Assembly: GCF_020622345.1 (NCBI RefSeq)
Contig: NZ_JACNMO010000008.1
Span: 124,001-188,000 of the forward strand
DNA: 64,000 nucleotides
Source of the DNA: Roseobacter weihaiensis
GTDB taxonomy: Bacteria; Pseudomonadota; Alphaproteobacteria; Rhodobacterales; Rhodobacteraceae
Direction of reading: 5' to 3'
Part shown: piece by piece, positions 25,603-33,211 of the stretch
Layout: every line of letters starts with the position of its first letter
Position numbering within the stretch: the first letter of the stretch is position 1
The notes under the pieces: model-generated
Databases searched by the model: none
Told to the model about the DNA's origin: nothing
What the model saw: only the letters and a program-made list of their open reading frames with translations
Position numbers and translations under genes: made by a program

Positions 25603-28600
25603 TTACCGATACTGCGCGCCGTGCCACGGCCATACTGCTGGCTGTGTCTCTGCCGCCAGCGCATCAGCGTCGATCTCCCAGCCCTCAGCCGTTGTCACCG
25701 TTCCTGTAAACACCGTACCGTCCTCATCAAGCCAAGGCTCACGCTCGAATGCTTCACGCAACTCCCGCACTTCCTGCATGTGCCGCGACGCATCCTGCAT
25801 GGCAGTGAACCGCTCAGCATTGTCGTCTTTACGCCGCACAGGTTCCCGCCAATCGACGATCTCCAACCGATCACACAGATACCGCCAACCGCCTTCTGCG
25901 ATCCAAGCGCGCCGCCAATGATTGTCACCGCGCATCCTCACCTCAATGAACTCGGCCCGACGATCCATCGCCCAGCCGAACAGATCGCCCAGCCCCTGCT
26001 TGATCCCATTCGGTGACATGCCCGCAAACCTGCGGAACAACATCTGCGCCATCTTAGGCGTGCCGACGCGCACCGGCGCACGCGCATACTCCAACTCGTC
26101 TGGCAGCAGGTCATTGAACCGCTGCACCTCGTCCACCTTCACAGGCAACACCATGTTGGTGAATAACCTGATCTCGCAGCCCTGCCGCACATGCCGCGCG
26201 CGCGCCGCCGCTTGCATCATAGCACCTTCACAGACGACCCAGCGCACATCTTCAACGCGCGGATCGGTGTGGCGTTCGCACCATGCCATGCCAGCTCCCC
26301 CGACCATCGCAATCGGACGCTTCGGATACCATTGCACGACCGGCACAATCGGATCGCCGTCCTGATGGATAGCGCGGGCCATATCCTCAACGTCCTGAGG
26401 TGCAGGCAATGGCCGACCAACAATGTCGATCTTGCCACCGGCCCAGTCGTTCAGCCCCTCCACGGCATTGAACCAGCCCGCGAGCATCATGTTCTCGTCT
26501 ATAAGCGCCTTATAGGAGAACAGGTGCCGCCCCTCTGAAATACGCGCCACGTCTGCCCGGAACTGTTCTGCCCGCGCCTTGTCTTTCTTGTCCGTCTCGT
26601 CCCATTCCTCGACGCGGTCGCCGGTGCCATAGAGCAGGGATTTCTTCGACGTGTTGATGGGAACCTGAGTCACCTTCGCGTCTGCGTGCTTTTCAACCTC
26701 GATGGAAACCCATTCATCCACCGGCAACACGGCTTCAACCATCGACCGCTTTATGGTCGCAGACAGGATCAGCACAGGCACGCGCGGGCGGTTGGTTTCC
26801 TTGTCCCACGGGATGCCCGCAATCTTCTGCCTCCAGTTCAGAAAGACGCCCTTCTTGTTCGGCGTGACGCGGAGGCGATTGAGTGAGCCAGCCTCAAGCG
26901 CGTCGCGCAGGCGCCGCCAGAACGAGGCATACTTATACCACTGCCCATCGTAGTCGGTCGCCGCGTTCAGCGCCTCGCTGGCTGACATGTCGGGCGTGAT
27001 CTCGACCTCCGGCGCAAGTTCAGTCTCCGCCTTGATCAGTTCCTTGCAGACATCGACCGTGAACCCGGCCCCCTCAAGCCGTTCGATGGTCAGGCCGTCC
27101 TTGAACACTTTGGCCAGCCGGAGCAGCCATTCGCCCATGTCGTGGCGCATCACGTCGCACAGGTCTTTGATCTCGACATAGCCGTCCTTGATCAGCGCGC
27201 CGAGAAAGTTCTCGTCGATCACGACGAAGTTCGGCACGCGGCTTTGTCCGTGTTCCTTGGCGATCTGAATGGGCAGGTGGGCATGGGTGCGGATGCGCAG
27301 ATCATGGGTCAGCGAATTGTCGTGCAGTTCCCACCACAAGCAGCCAGGTCGGTCAGAACACTGCGCCACCTCGTTGCCGCAGAACGCTTTGCGGGTTTCC
27401 TTCACAATCCCCTGAACCTTCGAGATCGCTTCATGCTTCGTGCAGACCGATCGCCCGTGCAACTCTTGGCTGCGACCAAGCTCCGTGTAGGCGGTCATGC
27501 CGTGCGAGCGGGCGTCCGCTTCGATCTGTGCGGAAAGGTTGTGATTAGGCACATAGAGGTCGGTGAAGAAGATGCCGTTGGTGTGTTCGGCATATCGGGT
27601 TTCGACGCCGAGCCAGTGAAGCGCCCAATAGGTTTTGCCAAGACCGGCCTCAGCCTCGATAACCTTCACGCCCGGCTCCTGCGCTGCAACAAAGGTCTTG
27701 ATCTCGTCACTGAGCCGCTGCGTAGCTTGATCGAACGGCACTTCCTGCCGCGTCGTGGGGAACGCCTTACGCCTGCGCCGTGCGCCGCGTATCTTGTGGT
27801 AGCGGGCCTTGATGTATCGCTCATCGAAATCGTGCCTGTCTGCCGCGCGCACGCCTAGCCGCTCATACTCGCCGGACAATGCGGCCCAGCACTCGGTGAA
27901 GACGCTCTCGGGAAATGCGGTGCGATAGGCGATCATAAAATTCAGAATGCAATTGTGGCGCTGACTTGCATCCCAACGCAACGTGGGCATCTGCCCTAAA
28001 TTGACAGAAGGTGCTACTTCAACTTCGATCATGTCGGGCAGCTTAGGCACATCGACAGGCCCAGCGATGCCTTCGACCAAGTGTGCGCGCACAGGATGCG
28101 GATCATCTAGGCCGCGAAGTTCGGGTCTCGCCGTGAAGACAAAGCCGCCCGGCTTGTAGATTCCATAGTCGATCAGTTTCCGGTCGGACCCGATGCGCTG
28201 CGAAAGGTCAGCGTTCCAATGCTCCGCATGGATTTGCTGCTCGGTCAGGTCCATCGGTTCGACTTCGAACGCGACCCGGAGGCGATGGCCTGACTTAAAG
28301 CCCGACGACGGCGAGAACGCATAGACAAACCGACGACCGCGCAGGAATGGGAAGGCAAAGCGCACCGCTTCTTCGGCAGTCCCGTCATATTCCATTGAGT
28401 CGAGATCAACGACGAATAAGCTGGTGGCAGTGTCAGTGAAGTCGAGACCCGTTCGCCCGCCGCGTTCGATCAATGGTTCGCCAAGAACCAGTGATGCTGT
28501 AGGCACATCTGAAAGTCGGTTCAGGAGGTCACAAACACCGATGAGCGTACCAACGTCGTGCCGCTCATAAATGAAGTCCTTGGCATACCGATAGCCTTCG

Positions 28601-28689
28601 GAACGCTCATCCTGCTCCGGGCCATTGTCGCCCGCCCGCCAGACCTTTCGAAGGTCTGGGCCGGTACTTGTTGCTGTAAATATATGCAT
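25603..28689 (-). CDS. PrimPol-helicase fusion, replication protein of element 1
   Basis: 1028 residues. The N-terminal third looks like an archaeo-eukaryotic primase (PrimPol): catalytic DLD at 95-97 (FVVDLDSM) and SGH at 133-135. A helicase follows with Walker A EAGLGKTYW (about 347-355) and a DEAH-type box VVIDENF (about 489-495). Between them four Cys (416, 437, 444, 450) sit where XPD/DinG helicases hold a 4Fe-4S cluster, so an iron-sulfur helicase is likely. Later motifs include SATIKRSMVEA (about 650). It should prime and unwind DNA at the adjacent origin. The ribosome site is AAGAAG before ATG 28689. Confidence 0.78.
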   Translation of the reverse strand: MHIFTATSTGPDLRKVWRAGDNGPEQDERSEGYRYAKDFIYERHDVGTLIGVCDLLNRLSDVPTASLVLGEPLIERGGRTGLDFTDTATSLFVVDLDSMEYDGTAEEAVRFAFPFLRGRRFVYAFSPSSGFKSGHRLRVAFEVEPMDLTEQQIHAEHWNADLSQRIGSDRKLIDYGIYKPGGFVFTARPELRGLDDPHPVRAHLVEGIAGPVDVPKLPDMIEVEVAPSVNLGQMPTLRWDASQRHNCILNFMIAYRTAFPESVFTECWAALSGEYERLGVRAADRHDFDERYIKARYHKIRGARRRRKAFPTTRQEVPFDQATQRLSDEIKTFVAAQEPGVKVIEAEAGLGKTYWALHWLGVETRYAEHTNGIFFTDLYVPNHNLSAQIEADARSHGMTAYTELGRSQELHGRSVCTKHEAISKVQGIVKETRKAFCGNEVAQCSDRPGCLWWELHDNSLTHDLRIRTHAHLPIQIAKEHGQSRVPNFVVIDENFLGALIKDGYVEIKDLCDVMRHDMGEWLLRLAKVFKDGLTIERLEGAGFTVDVCKELIKAETELAPEVEITPDMSASEALNAATDYDGQWYKYASFWRRLRDALEAGSLNRLRVTPNKKGVFLNWRQKIAGIPWDKETNRPRVPVLILSATIKRSMVEAVLPVDEWVSIEVEKHADAKVTQVPINTSKKSLLYGTGDRVEEWDETDKKDKARAEQFRADVARISEGRHLFSYKALIDENMMLAGWFNAVEGLNDWAGGKIDIVGRPLPAPQDVEDMARAIHQDGDPIVPVVQWYPKRPIAMVGGAGMAWCERHTDPRVEDVRWVVCEGAMMQAAARARHVRQGCEIRLFTNMVLPVKVDEVQRFNDLLPDELEYARAPVRVGTPKMAQMLFRRFAGMSPNGIKQGLGDLFGWAMDRRAEFIEVRMRGDNHWRRAWIAEGGWRYLCDRLEIVDWREPVRRKDDNAERFTAMQDASRHMQEVRELREAFEREPWLDEDGTVFTGTVTTAEGWEIDADALAAETQPAVWPWHGAQYR

Positions 28690-28802
28690 CTGCTTCTTTC
28701 TTGCAGACGCTATTACCTTGTTTTTCAGTCGGATTCCATCAAAGCGTGATGTATAAGCGAGTTGTTGATGCGATGGGTTCGCTGCTTTGTTGAAAACGAC
28801 AG

Positions 28803-28835
28803 AGGGACGAGGTTCTAGCGGCTTCGTCCCTTTTT
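28803..28835 (+). terminator. Hairpin with T run between excisionase and PrimPol genes
   Basis: AGGGACGA (28803-28810) pairs with TCGTCCCT (28824-28831), followed by a T run on the plus strand. Both neighbours are on the minus strand, so the T run would stop an antisense transcript; the stem can still act weakly on the minus strand, downstream of the excisionase gene. Confidence 0.55.
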
Positions 28836-29095
28836 CAGTTCACGCGATGAGAACGCGCCCAATCGAGAACGTCCTCCCGATCATACAGGATTGTCCGGCT
28901 GGAAATGTGCAGGAACGGCGGGCCGCTTTGTGCGCCTGCGTTGCGCTCTTTGCGCCAGAGGTAAAGCACCTCCTCCGAGCGGTTCAGGTATTCCGCACAT
29001 TGCGCAGGCGTCATGAGTTCAGGCAGCTTTTGCTTGACCTGCAAGGTGCGCAACTCATCGCGCAGCGCACGGATTTCTTGTGTGATTTGGTCCAT
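28835..29095 (-). CDS. Excisionase/AlpA-like helix-turn-helix protein
   Basis: 86 residues. After a helical N-terminus (EIRALRDELRTLQVKQ), MTPAQCAEYLNRSEEVLYLWRK and later ILYDREDVLDWARSH give the winged helix of the excisionase/HTH_17 family (table-of-contents motif: AEYLNRS, then a W-containing recognition helix). Such proteins direct excision or activate satellite genes. GAAGGAG lies ahead of the start. It is 146 bases from the integrase gene on the same strand. Confidence 0.8.
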   Translation of the reverse strand: MDQITQEIRALRDELRTLQVKQKLPELMTPAQCAEYLNRSEEVLYLWRKERNAGAQSGPPFLHISSRTILYDREDVLDWARSHRVN

Positions 29096-29241
29096 CGACA
29101 GGCTCCTTCACGTTCAGAATAGACGCAGGCCTGTTGATATGCTGGCGGATGCCTTCATACGATCCGGCACCAGCCCCTGATGGATCGAATATGGTCACGC
29201 CGGTTTGTTCTGCCGCACAGCGACACCGACGCGCGGCCACA

Positions 29242-30450
29242 TTAGCGCCTGCCTCCGATCTGGACAACATTCGAAGAAGGTACTGACCCGCATTCCACCT
29301 CAATCTGTTTGGCGATGGCGTTCGCGTCCTTGTGGGACATGGACCCTTGGTCATAGAGATCCTGCACGCCCTTCTCCATGTCACCGCGCAACTGGTCGAT
29401 GATGTAGGACGGCAGGCGCAGGCGACGGGCGGCAGTCGTGAACAGGCGGCGGGCATCGTGCGGCGTCATGCGGACGCCATCCCCTTTCAACTGCTGCGGA
29501 TGGAAAATGTGCTTTTCCGTGTCGTGCTGTGGGAAGACCCACTCGCTATGCCGGGGCAGCGCCCGTAGCGCCGCGACAACGCGGTCAGCGATAGGGAATG
29601 CCCCTTCCGTCCCGTTCTTCAATTCAGCGACGCGCAGACGGGCGCTGTCGAGGTCAATGTCGGCCCAGCGTAGTTCGGTCACGTTCTTGGCGCGAAGGCC
29701 CGTGAACAGCATTACCTCCCAAGCCGTGCCGATAATCAGGTTGTGGGCCTTCTTTGCGTAGATCAGGTCAAGGGCGGGCCATGCTTCGTCCACGTCGAAC
29801 TTCACCTTGTTGTTCCGCGCCCGGTATTTCACCTTTTTGAGCGCGTCGGCTACGTTCGGGATGCGGCGAACAACAGACGCCCGTTTAAACGCCGTGCCGA
29901 TGATCTGGCGCAGGTGCTGCTGCGTCGAGGTCGGCTTGCCGTTGCCATCGACATAGGGCGCAAGGGCGCGTTCAAGGTCCGGCAGTGTCAATTCGTCAAT
30001 GGGTCGGTCGAACAGCTTGGCAAGGTGACGCTCGATCTGCTCGCGGTAATAGGTCTTCGTCCGCTCTGATGCGTCTGACTGTTCGATATGGGAATCCATC
30101 GCGTTGCGCAGCGTGTGGATGCCCGTCGAGCGGTCGTCTGTTCGGGTCGTGATAGCCTCCATCTTTTCCTTCGCCACATCGCGGGCGGCGTAGACGGTGG
30201 GCAGGTCGGGCCATGCGCCCAGCGTGACCGAGCGCACCTTGCCGTCGATGCGCTTCGATAGCACCCACGTCTTCTTAGTGGCTCCGACAGCAAGGCGGAT
30301 ACCGCGAGCGTCGGGATCGGGTTTCACCGATGGGTCAGAATACATGATAGTGTTGCCCGGTGCGTGCTTGATCTTCGCAATGGCCGGGCGTGTGGTCAGG
30401 TTTTGGTTAGGCATCTCTGCAACATCCTCTGCAACATTCAGTGAGGACAT
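29242..30450 (-). CDS. int: Tyrosine recombinase (integrase) of element 1
   Basis: 402 residues. Catalytic residues are visible: Arg in LFTGLRAKNVTELRW (about 255), His-x-x-Arg in MTPHDARRLF (about 342-345) and the Tyr nucleophile in GVQDLYDQGS (about 377). A core-binding SAM-like domain occupies about 110-190. The N-terminus resembles the arm-binding domain of P4-type integrases (VRSVTLGAWPDLP). An alternative start at 30414 (MPNQNL) would leave the CTCTGCAACAT repeats just upstream rather than inside the gene. It lies at the end distant from the intact tRNA-Asn. Confidence 0.93.
   Translation of the reverse strand: MSSLNVAEDVAEMPNQNLTTRPAIAKIKHAPGNTIMYSDPSVKPDPDARGIRLAVGATKKTWVLSKRIDGKVRSVTLGAWPDLPTVYAARDVAKEKMEAITTRTDDRSTGIHTLRNAMDSHIEQSDASERTKTYYREQIERHLAKLFDRPIDELTLPDLERALAPYVDGNGKPTSTQQHLRQIIGTAFKRASVVRRIPNVADALKKVKYRARNNKVKFDVDEAWPALDLIYAKKAHNLIIGTAWEVMLFTGLRAKNVTELRWADIDLDSARLRVAELKNGTEGAFPIADRVVAALRALPRHSEWVFPQHDTEKHIFHPQQLKGDGVRMTPHDARRLFTTAARRLRLPSYIIDQLRGDMEKGVQDLYDQGSMSHKDANAIAKQIEVECGSVPSSNVVQIGGRR
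30415..30437. repeat. CTCTGCAACAT x2 (right arm-type sites)
   Basis: Exact 11-base copies at 30415-30425 and 30427-30437, period 12, at the integrase start. A further inverted core (GTTGCAGA) lies at 30489-30496. Same motif as at 16089-16110. If the integrase starts at 30450 the repeats encode VAEDVAE and are read through; if at 30414, they form its upstream control site. Confidence 0.7.
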
Positions 30451-30556
30451 GTTCGGTTCTATACCGGTGGTTGCACAACTTGTTTTTCGTTGCAGAACAG
30501 TGCTTTACCTTATTTTACTGATCAAATACGGCGACCCACCCTTGGCGAGTCGTTCC

Positions 30557-30603
30557 CTGTTAATCAATTGGTCGTAGGTTCGATCCCTACCGCCGGAGCC
30601 AAA
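30557..30603 (+). repeat. attR: 47-bp tRNA-Asn 3' copy
   Basis: Exact copy of 15978-16024. It lacks the tRNA 5' half, so it is not a tRNA gene. It marks the right end of element 1 and the left end of element 2. Confidence 0.95.
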
Positions 30604-30609
30604 GAATTC

Positions 30610-30646
30610 AAGGACTTAGCGATGTCTCGCTAAGTCCTTTTTCTTT
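30610..30646 (+). terminator. Terminator just inside element 2
   Basis: AAGGACTTAGCG (30610-30621) pairs perfectly with CGCTAAGTCCTT (30628-30639), then a T-rich run. It occupies the same place relative to the tRNA-Asn 3' copy as the one at 16049 but has a different sequence, as expected if each element brings a terminator for the tRNA it restores. Confidence 0.85.
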
Positions 30647-30649
30647 TTG

Positions 30650-30669
30650 AGTACAGAATAAGTACAGAA
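30650..30669. repeat. AGTACAGAA x2, 11-base period
   Basis: Copies at 30650-30658 and 30661-30669. Position matches the CTCTGCAACAA pair of element 1 but the sequence differs, suggesting arm-type sites for a different, now absent, integrase. Confidence 0.5.
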
Positions 30670-30880
30670 AACACTGCCCGGATCGGTGTTTGCGGGCTGC
30701 CAACATCTCTGGTCTCTAGATCGAAGCAACACGGGCGCCTCAGAGCAACAGCATCAAGGGGCTTCAGCGATTTAGGTTCGGCGCCTCTTCCTAAGCTCGT
30801 CATAGTAGTCGATGCCTAGGTGGATGCGCTGCGTCTCCATCGCGAACAATTCCAAATCTGAAAATACGCTCATGTCAGCG

Positions 30881-33193
30881 TCAGCTGGGTACGGAACCCC
30901 TTGTCTTTTGCCATGACTTTTCAACCGTCCAGTCAGCGAACAGTTCAACGCCTGTCAGCATGATCACAGGTGCTCTCATACGCCCTTCGACCGATACCCA
31001 ACCCCAACGAACAAGCTTCTCCAACAGCCGCTTTTCTTTTTCCGAGAAGGCCTCTTTCAGAACTGATACGACCAAGACGGTCCCAGAGATTTCTTTTGCC
31101 ACCGCCTGAAGGGCTTCAAGATCACCCTTCTCGATCGCTTCCTCTGCAAAGCTCTTGGCTTCACCTACAACAAAGTGCGGTTCGCTCTTTTGATCGAACA
31201 TTCGTTCTTTACGGTACCAGAAAGCAAAGTCAATTTCCCGCTCGAATGCGTCGCACTTGAGGTTCAAACCCGTGGTCATGGTCATGCCTATGTCACCAAC
31301 TGGAGATAGGCTCTTCGCAAACGTCCTTAGCGTGAGCGTTACAGCGTAAGCACCTTCGGCGAAGTTTGGGACAGAAAATGGTCCGGTCACACGGTACTTC
31401 CAGCGTGGCTCCTTGCTGCCCTGCGGATAGGAAAACTCCTTAAGACAGCGTTCGCAGGTTACGCTGTAGTCGACTCCATCAAGTCCGTACCAGTTGCCGT
31501 GGCTACAGTGTGGGCAATTCAGCCCAAGACCTAGTTTTAAGATGCCTCGGTTGGTGAACGGCTCAAGCGAAACTCGAAAGCGAAGGGAGTTCTTCGCCCT
31601 CTTCTTTATTAGTTCGTGCCATCGTCCGGTATCTGCGGTCCGACCTTCAAATGTCTTGGTATTGGACACAGATTTCGAATTGCTTGTACGTTCCTGCATC
31701 GCCATCTTGTTCAAAAGCTGGATCGTATCCTTGTCCGCGATCAAGTCGGCGGCACGAAGGGATGCAAGCTTCTCAACCATTTGTGACGCGATACGACCGG
31801 CTGAAGAGGGCTTAGCCTCAATTCCTTTCTTTTTCAGCCAACGACAGATGGCATCTGTACCTGATTCTATTCGCAGATAGCCGCTGCTGTCCTGGTAGTG
31901 TTCAAGAAGAACCCAACCTTCACGTGAAACAATCGGACCCTGCTGCCCCATCGCGATGTGCGGAAAAGTGCGGTCCTCAATGTTTGAAGGGTAGCAGAGT
32001 GCCAAGTCACTCGGACCGTGTGTGCCGAGGTTAACGACATTTGCCCACCGATAACGTCCGCCGCCAAATCTCTCGGCAAATTTGGGATACGGCATAGGAA
32101 ACGAGACTGATCCTTCTTCGACTTCCAGCGACAAGCGGGCCTCATCTGACTTGACGCTGTGACGCTCACATCTCGGTCCATGCCAGTCATCGGAGTGTTT
32201 AGGGTGCGTGGAGCGACCAATGAAAAAAGAACTGTCGGGACAATCGGAAGAGAACGCTTCAACGGCAGCCTTCGCAACTTCCTCATTGAAGCTTCGAGCG
32301 AAAACCACCTGGCTTGTAAACATTGTCCCAAACCTGTTGTTCGGGATCGGACGATGATTGGATTTGATCGCTTTCGAGACAAAGCCTTTCAGTTCGTCCA
32401 ACCAGCACAGCGGAACCGGGAACACAGGCGTCTCAAAAAGCCGAGTATTCCAGTAGTCGATCAAGTCGCTCGTCTTGGTGTGATCAAATATAAAAAACGT
32501 CGCTTCTCTACGAGTCTTGGGGTCAATTTCCAAGTCCAAGAAAGTCGGATAAAATGGCGGCTTTGCCCTACCTTCAAAAACCGACAGCCAGGTATCTGGA
32601 CCCGCGGTTGCCAAATTCGGAGAGTAGGCGTTTTCGTAGAATTTCTTGAAATAGTCTGCATCCTCTTCTCTCGGAAATGCGCCGAATATTGCCTCTACAA
32701 GTGGCGCAAGTCGATCTTCCTTGAACAGAAGCGCTGGCACATCTTCACGCAGAACAAATTGATGCCGCGCCTCATAGTCGGCTTGATATATGTCGACCAC
32801 AGATTGACCAACGTACAGGTCCTTCCGATGGCCGCTCCATTTCTTCGAGTGAAGTTCATCAAGTGAGATAAGCTGCGATTCCAAACTTGAGTTGGAAACA
32901 GCATCGAAGCCAATTGACTCCGCTAAGCCTGACTCCGCCTCAACAATGATGTCTGGTTCAAGAAAGCGCATGTAGTCTCGTGCAGCTTCACGGTCTGGCT
33001 TGCGAAGAAACGGCTCGCTTGATCGCCAGTGCGCCGGGTAGCGACCTACCGGGATAATCGGGTTGCAACGCCCACCCCAAAGACATGTGGACCAGCGCAT
33101 GATGCGGCTAACGGACTTCTTGTCACTTGGGCGGACCAAGAAGCCAAAGCGTATGGGGCGCAGACTTGTAGTACCTGAAAGACGGGTTGTCAT
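30881..33193 (-). CDS. Large unknown protein with zinc ribbon and PD-(D/E)XK-like C-terminus
   Basis: 770 residues, family not recognised by name. The N-terminus has IRFGFLVRPSD and LWGGRCNPIIPVGR, a pattern I regard as a conserved unnamed domain. The middle (about 100-540) shows no known fold. A zinc ribbon CPHC...CERC lies at about 556-579. The last 125 residues resemble a PD-(D/E)XK nuclease: EIDFAFWYR (Asp at about 654) and HFVVGEAKSF (Glu-x-Lys at about 677-679). It starts 18 bases after the 33212 gene stop, so the two are one unit. Being large, A+T-rich and sited in a tRNA island, it is a defence candidate; that role is inference. Positions 30604-30880 hold only the terminator and repeats. 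Confidence 0.7.
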   Translation of the reverse strand: MTTRLSGTTSLRPIRFGFLVRPSDKKSVSRIMRWSTCLWGGRCNPIIPVGRYPAHWRSSEPFLRKPDREAARDYMRFLEPDIIVEAESGLAESIGFDAVSNSSLESQLISLDELHSKKWSGHRKDLYVGQSVVDIYQADYEARHQFVLREDVPALLFKEDRLAPLVEAIFGAFPREEDADYFKKFYENAYSPNLATAGPDTWLSVFEGRAKPPFYPTFLDLEIDPKTRREATFFIFDHTKTSDLIDYWNTRLFETPVFPVPLCWLDELKGFVSKAIKSNHRPIPNNRFGTMFTSQVVFARSFNEEVAKAAVEAFSSDCPDSSFFIGRSTHPKHSDDWHGPRCERHSVKSDEARLSLEVEEGSVSFPMPYPKFAERFGGGRYRWANVVNLGTHGPSDLALCYPSNIEDRTFPHIAMGQQGPIVSREGWVLLEHYQDSSGYLRIESGTDAICRWLKKKGIEAKPSSAGRIASQMVEKLASLRAADLIADKDTIQLLNKMAMQERTSNSKSVSNTKTFEGRTADTGRWHELIKKRAKNSLRFRVSLEPFTNRGILKLGLGLNCPHCSHGNWYGLDGVDYSVTCERCLKEFSYPQGSKEPRWKYRVTGPFSVPNFAEGAYAVTLTLRTFAKSLSPVGDIGMTMTTGLNLKCDAFEREIDFAFWYRKERMFDQKSEPHFVVGEAKSFAEEAIEKGDLEALQAVAKEISGTVLVVSVLKEAFSEKEKRLLEKLVRWGWVSVEGRMRAPVIMLTGVELFADWTVEKSWQKTRGSVPS

Positions 33194-33211
33194 CCTATTT
33201 TGGTGCCCCCG

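Larger units (their letters stand above)
16023..30603. mobile_element. Element 1: integrated phage-satellite-like element, about 14.6 kb
   Basis: Bounded by the 47-bp tRNA-Asn repeat. From the right end inward it has integrase, excisionase-like protein, PrimPol-helicase, a repeat-rich intergenic zone, a SIR2 gene, portal, unknowns, a scaffold-like protein, a small-terminase-like protein and a split large terminase; the left 2.5 kb holds three unknown genes and a two-helix membrane protein. No major capsid, protease, tail or lysis enzyme is recognisable. Carrying its own replication and packaging but not the particle suggests a satellite; a deleted prophage is the alternative. Terminase and portal frames are open and tightly overlapping, which argues against decay. 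Confidence 0.8.

Noticed and set aside
29055-29295. Small minus-strand frame between integrase and excisionase genes (about 60 codons from a GTG)
   Set aside because: No ribosome site; it overlaps the excisionase start region and its composition is not protein-like.
30557-30603. tRNA-Asn-like sequence
   Set aside because: Only the 3' part from the anticodon loop on is present; acceptor 5' strand and D arm are missing. It is an attachment-site copy, not a tRNA gene.
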